Source: Gammaproteobacteria bacterium (GTDB taxonomy: Bacteria > Pseudomonadota > Gammaproteobacteria > Steroidobacterales > GCA-2729495). From it: a stretch of DNA of 63,681 nucleotides. Of the stretch, positions 60,150-63,681 are shown in pieces. Below the pieces are notes generated by a model that had not been told where the DNA came from, searched no databases, and worked only from the letters and a program-made list of their open reading frames with translations. Each line of letters starts with the position of its first letter. Position 1 is the first letter of the stretch. Both the position numbers and the translations under genes were made by a program. The DNA lies in contig JAJRUG010000173.1 in assembly GCA_024277915.1 (NCBI GenBank), positions 1 through 63,681 of the forward strand. The letters are read 5' to 3'.

Positions 60150-62237
60150 CTATGTTCCAACAGCTGCGATTAATTTCACCGACTTGCTGTCTGGTACTTC
60201 GTTGTAGGCCAAAACACACAGTGATGGCACGGAAAACCTCAAAAACCGGGCCAGCCAGGGCCGTAAATTTGGCGCCACCAACAAAATGGCGGGTTCTCCG
60301 GCAATTTCCTGACGCTGGGCCGTTTCGGAAAGCTGTGATTGCACGCTTTCCGCAAGGGCCGGCTCAATTCCTGCAGAATCCGTGCCTCCTTCTACTGCTT
60401 CTTGCAAGATCTGTTCCAACCTTGGATCCAGGGTGATCACGGGTAGCTCACCGGCATCCGGGCTGATGCGCTGAATGATGGTGCGGCCGAGCGCGATCCG
60501 TACTGATCGAATCAGAACGTCCGGATCCTGGCTGTTCCGGCCATGTTCGGCCAGAGCCTGACAAATCGCCCGCACATTGCTGATTGGTATTTGCTCCCTG
60601 AGCAGCTCCTGAAGAATGCGTACGATGACGCTCAGTGGCAGGGTCTTGGGTGTGAGCTCCTCGACGAGTTTTGGTGCATGCCGGGCCAACCGGTCCAGAA
60701 GTTCCTGCACATCCTCATGCCCGAGCAGTTCGCAGGCATTTTCCTGAAGCACTTTGCTCAGGTGGGTGGCAATCACGGTAGGAACATCGACGACTGTATA
60801 GCCACGAGCCTGTGCATCATCGCGTTGCACCGGATCGATCCAGATTGCATCCATGCCGAATGCAGGGTCATGGCCGGCTATGCCCTCAATCGGTTCATTG
60901 ATATGTCCCGGATTGATTGCCAGTTCACGATCGATGTAGACTTCTCCCTTGGCGACCTGGGATCCCATCAGGCTGATCCGGTATCCGTTCGGAGTCAGAT
61001 CAAGATCATCACGAATTCTTATTGAAGGAATCAGAAAGCCAAGCTCTTCAGACAGTCTTTTCCGTACGCCTTTGATACGGCGCATCAATTCACCATCCTG
61101 ATTCTTGTCGACCAGCGGGATCAGCCGGTAGCCGACATCAAGACCAATCGCATCCGCTTCACCCACATCGTCCCAGCTGAGTTCCCTGACTGCCTCTGTT
61201 TCGACCGGGTCGGGGTCGATTTCTTCCTCGACTGCTTCGGGTACGGCATCTTTTTTCTTGTCAATCATGTAAGCGACCCCGGCGCAGGCTGCTGCCATCA
61301 GCAGAAATGCAACATTAGGCATTCCAGGGACGATGCCTAACAGAGCCAGAATCCCGGCTACGACACGCAGTACCCGACGGTCGCCCAGCAGTTGCGAGGC
61401 CATCTGGGAGCCCATGTCTTCGGCACGGGACATGCGGGTGACAATGATGGCGACCGAGGTCGCAAGAAGCAGGGAAGGGATCTGTGCTACCAGCCCATCG
61501 CCGATAGTCAGCAATGCGTAGGTCTCGGCAGCATCGCCGAAAGCCATATCATGTTGCATGGTGCCGATGAGGATGCCGCCGATGAGGTTGATGAACAAAA
61601 TCAACAGACCGGCAACGGCATCGCCCCGGACAAACTTGCTGGCGCCATCCATGGAGCCGTAGAAGTCCGCTTCTGAGCGTATTTCCAGCCGCCTTGCCGC
61701 AGCTTCTTCCTGATCAATAACACCGGCATTGAGATCCGCATCAATCGCCATCTGTTTGCCGGGCATGGCGTCGAGGGTAAATCGCGCCGTGACCTCGGAT
61801 ACTCGCCCGGCACCCTTGGTCACCACAACAAAGTTGATGATGACCAGAATGGCAAATACCACAATACCCACAGCGTAGTTACCGCCGACGACAAATTCGC
61901 CGAATGCCTCTATAACTTTTCCGGCTGCTCCCGTACCAGTATGACCGTCGAGCAGAACCACGCGGGTTGATGCGACATTCAGTGCGAGTCTGAGCAGTGT
62001 TGCGATCAGTAGGACGGACGGGAATACCGCAAGATCCAGCGGACGCATTACATAAACCACGGCCAGAATAACAATCAGCGATAGAGCGATATTGAATGTG
62101 AACAAGCCATCCAGAATAAATGGTGGCAAGGGAAGCACAATCATCGCGAGCATCGCGACGATGATAACGGGCAAGCCCGCTCCCACGAGAAGCATCTTTT
62201 TCAGACTGTCGTTCGGTTTTTTTGTAGAATCAACCAT
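60150..62237 (-). CDS. flhA: Flagellar export gate protein FlhA
   Basis: 695 residues, about eight transmembrane helices in the first 330 residues (LDLAVFPSVLLIATLLRLALNVASTRVVLL is typical) and a large cytoplasmic domain that docks chaperone-substrate pairs. Landmarks are FTLDAMPGKQMAIDADLNAG and AGHDPAFGMDAIWI. The full length is normal. Part of the type III flagellar export gate with FlhB and FliR. Confidence 0.95.
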   Translation of the reverse strand: MVDSTKKPNDSLKKMLLVGAGLPVIIVAMLAMIVLPLPPFILDGLFTFNIALSLIVILAVVYVMRPLDLAVFPSVLLIATLLRLALNVASTRVVLLDGHTGTGAAGKVIEAFGEFVVGGNYAVGIVVFAILVIINFVVVTKGAGRVSEVTARFTLDAMPGKQMAIDADLNAGVIDQEEAAARRLEIRSEADFYGSMDGASKFVRGDAVAGLLILFINLIGGILIGTMQHDMAFGDAAETYALLTIGDGLVAQIPSLLLATSVAIIVTRMSRAEDMGSQMASQLLGDRRVLRVVAGILALLGIVPGMPNVAFLLMAAACAGVAYMIDKKKDAVPEAVEEEIDPDPVETEAVRELSWDDVGEADAIGLDVGYRLIPLVDKNQDGELMRRIKGVRKRLSEELGFLIPSIRIRDDLDLTPNGYRISLMGSQVAKGEVYIDRELAINPGHINEPIEGIAGHDPAFGMDAIWIDPVQRDDAQARGYTVVDVPTVIATHLSKVLQENACELLGHEDVQELLDRLARHAPKLVEELTPKTLPLSVIVRILQELLREQIPISNVRAICQALAEHGRNSQDPDVLIRSVRIALGRTIIQRISPDAGELPVITLDPRLEQILQEAVEGGTDSAGIEPALAESVQSQLSETAQRQEIAGEPAILLVAPNLRPWLARFLRFSVPSLCVLAYNEVPDSKSVKLIAAVGT

Positions 62238-62240
62238 TAT

Positions 62241-63428
62241 TTATTCATTAATCCGTCGCATGTTCGGTTTTTGTTTTCCCGGTTTTTTTGTCCGGGGTCC
62301 GGCAGCCAGTTCCGTGTCAACTTCAAGGGCAGGTTTTTCCGGCCATGGAATATTGATACTGGTCTCAGCAGCTCTGAGTCGATAGACGTAGGTCAATACT
62401 TTTGCGACTGCCAGGTAGAGTCGATCCGGGATTTCAGCACCGACATCGGTGGTCCAGTAAAGCGCTCTGGCAAGCAATGGCGCCTCGAACAGCATGATTC
62501 GATTTTCCTTGCCAATATTCCGGATCTGCTCTGCCATCAGGTCGACGCCCTTGGCCAATACGGTCGGTGCGAGGTTGCCATCCTCGGCGTATTTCAGTGC
62601 GACAGCAAAGTGAGTCGGATTGGTTACAATCACATCAGCATCAGGAACATCTTTCAGCATTCTGCGATTGGCCGTTTCCTGTTGTATGGCGCGTATTTTA
62701 CTTTTTACTTCCGGTCGGCCGTCTGTTTCTTTCAGCTCGTCCTGCACTTCCTTGCGGGTCATTTTCAGTTGCTTCTTGTGATTCCAGATCTGAAAGGGCA
62801 CATCGATTGCAGCAACAAGAATGAGTGAGAAGCTGGTAAGCAGGAAAACCGTTGTGACCAGTGAGCCGGCTGTGTTGATTGCTGACGATATCGGCATTCG
62901 TGAAAGATTGATCAGGGTGGTTCCACTGTAAATAAGAAACATCAGGCCGACTCCACCAACAACAAATGCCTTGGCCAGCGCCTTGACTACTTCGACAAGA
63001 CCACGAACGCCGAATATTTTTTTAATTCCTTTCAGTGGGTTGAGCTTGCCGAAATTCGGAGCCATTGGTTTGGCGCTGACAGCCCAGCCGCCGATGGCTA
63101 CACCGCCCAGTATTGCGGCAACCATCAGTGCCATCAGGAGCGGGGCAAAAGCACCGAGGGTTCTGAATGCGGCCTGGCTCAGAGCTTGTGTCATCATGGC
63201 GGGGTCTTTGGCCATGGCCGGCTCGATGGTCAAACCATGCCGGATGATACCTGAGAAGGCTTCGCCGAATTGAGACTGTAGTGCGCCCAGGGTAATAGCG
63301 GCTGCGATCAGCACAGCAGCCATGTTGAGTTCCTTGGAGCGGGCAATCTGTCCCTTTTTCCGGGCGTCTTCGAGGCGCTTCGGGGTGGGTTGTTCGGTTT
63401 TTTCCTCCTGGGGTTTTTCTTCGGCCAT
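62241..63428 (-). CDS. flhB: Flagellar export switch protein FlhB
   Basis: 395 residues. Four transmembrane helices and a cytoplasmic domain with the self-cleavage motif NPTH (VTNPTHFAVALKY, about 285-297), which switches export from hook to filament proteins. The N-terminal KTEQPTPKRLEDARKKGQIARS is the family signature. ATG 63428 is 3 bp downstream of the fliR stop, with GGAGGGGG in the fliR tail. Confidence 0.95.
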   Translation of the reverse strand: MAEEKPQEEKTEQPTPKRLEDARKKGQIARSKELNMAAVLIAAAITLGALQSQFGEAFSGIIRHGLTIEPAMAKDPAMMTQALSQAAFRTLGAFAPLLMALMVAAILGGVAIGGWAVSAKPMAPNFGKLNPLKGIKKIFGVRGLVEVVKALAKAFVVGGVGLMFLIYSGTTLINLSRMPISSAINTAGSLVTTVFLLTSFSLILVAAIDVPFQIWNHKKQLKMTRKEVQDELKETDGRPEVKSKIRAIQQETANRRMLKDVPDADVIVTNPTHFAVALKYAEDGNLAPTVLAKGVDLMAEQIRNIGKENRIMLFEAPLLARALYWTTDVGAEIPDRLYLAVAKVLTYVYRLRAAETSINIPWPEKPALEVDTELAAGPRTKKPGKQKPNMRRINE

Positions 63429-63430
63429 GA

Positions 63431-63681
63431 TCAGCCCCCTCCAATGACTTTACTGATCGAAGAGAGAGCATTGGAAAACAGCTCTTCCCAAACCGGGCCG
63501 TGGTTTTTCATGCTAATGGTAATCACAAAGAACCCGACCAGCATGCTGATAGGGAAACCAACAGCAAACAGGTTCAGGGTTGGTGCAGCACGACTGATGA
63601 CACCAAAGGAAACGTTGACTATCAGAATGGCGATAATCGAGGGCAGGGCAAGTTGCAGCCCTCCGGAAAAAATAGCGGAAC
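63431..63681 (-). CDS. fliR: Flagellar export protein FliR, C-terminal part
   Basis: The 5' part lies beyond the window. The visible 83 codons encode LALPSIIAILIVNVSFGVISRA, then NLFAVGFPISMLVGF, the conserved end of FliR, and end at a TGA. FliR is the membrane entry-gate component that joins FliP, FliQ and FlhB. Order fliR-flhB-flhA is standard. Confidence 0.92.
   Translation of the reverse strand, partial: SAIFSGGLQLALPSIIAILIVNVSFGVISRAAPTLNLFAVGFPISMLVGFFVITISMKNHGPVWEELFSNALSSISKVIGGG

Overview
The window looks like chromosomal DNA of a flagellated, facultatively anaerobic gammaproteobacterium. The flagellar block at the right end (fliR-flhB-flhA-flhF-flhG-fliA-motC-motD, read on the minus strand) has the order seen in Pseudomonas-like and Chromatiales-like genomes. 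The rest is dominated by anaerobic respiration of oxyanions and nitrogen oxides. No rRNA, tRNA, CRISPR array or transposase was seen.

Layout. 1-4.4 kb: the last piece of a non-ribosomal peptide synthetase, folE carrying an in-frame 15-bp tandem repeat, and a secreted subtilase lipoprotein overlapping a PrcB-like putative inhibitor. 4.5-18.8 kb: a (per)chlorate respiration locus. It holds a Crp/Fnr regulator, an outer-membrane porin, a periplasmic chlorite dismutase (cld), a second type II molybdoenzyme set (catalytic, Fe-S, TorD chaperone, cytochrome c), then a complete perchlorate reductase set pcrABCD and a NapC/NirT tetraheme quinol dehydrogenase. 18.8-22.9 kb: household genes (DUF418 protein, cysteine synthase, exported aminotransferase) and a pair of unusual hairpins. 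23.1-30.6 kb: cytochrome cd1 nitrite reductase (nirS), then a separate Fe-S / NrfD / molybdopterin complex with two small cytochromes c and a pentaheme NapC-like cytochrome. 31-34.3 kb: a ferredoxin, a cytochrome b561 and two MORN-repeat proteins.

34.4-49.1 kb: a gas-chemistry block. The qNOR-like protein at 34455-36827 has Asn where quinol NO reductases have the second His of the HH pair, and Gln in place of a quinol-site Glu. That is the signature of putative nitric oxide dismutase (Nod, 2 NO to N2 + O2). It is preceded by a perfect FNR/Dnr palindrome. Next comes a CuA-containing heme-copper oxidase-like complex whose subunit I has Gln where the active-site Tyr should be, so it may be an NO reductase rather than an O2 reductase. 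With it are ctaB, a SCO protein, a cytochrome b-ferredoxin-MvhD fusion, two hemerythrins, an MFS transporter and copper export genes (copZ, copA). 49.4-55 kb: porin, nitrilase, methyltransferase, sigma54 activator and an HDOD-GGDEF protein, leading into the flagellar genes.

How the genes may work together (inference): perchlorate or chlorate goes to chlorite (Pcr and possibly the second reductase), then to O2 + Cl- (Cld). In parallel nitrite goes to NO (NirS), then to O2 + N2 (Nod). One organism would thus carry two different O2-generating dismutases about 27 kb apart, with hemerythrins and a heme-copper complex nearby. This is the most exciting feature of the window. All family assignments come from motifs read by eye; no database search was possible.
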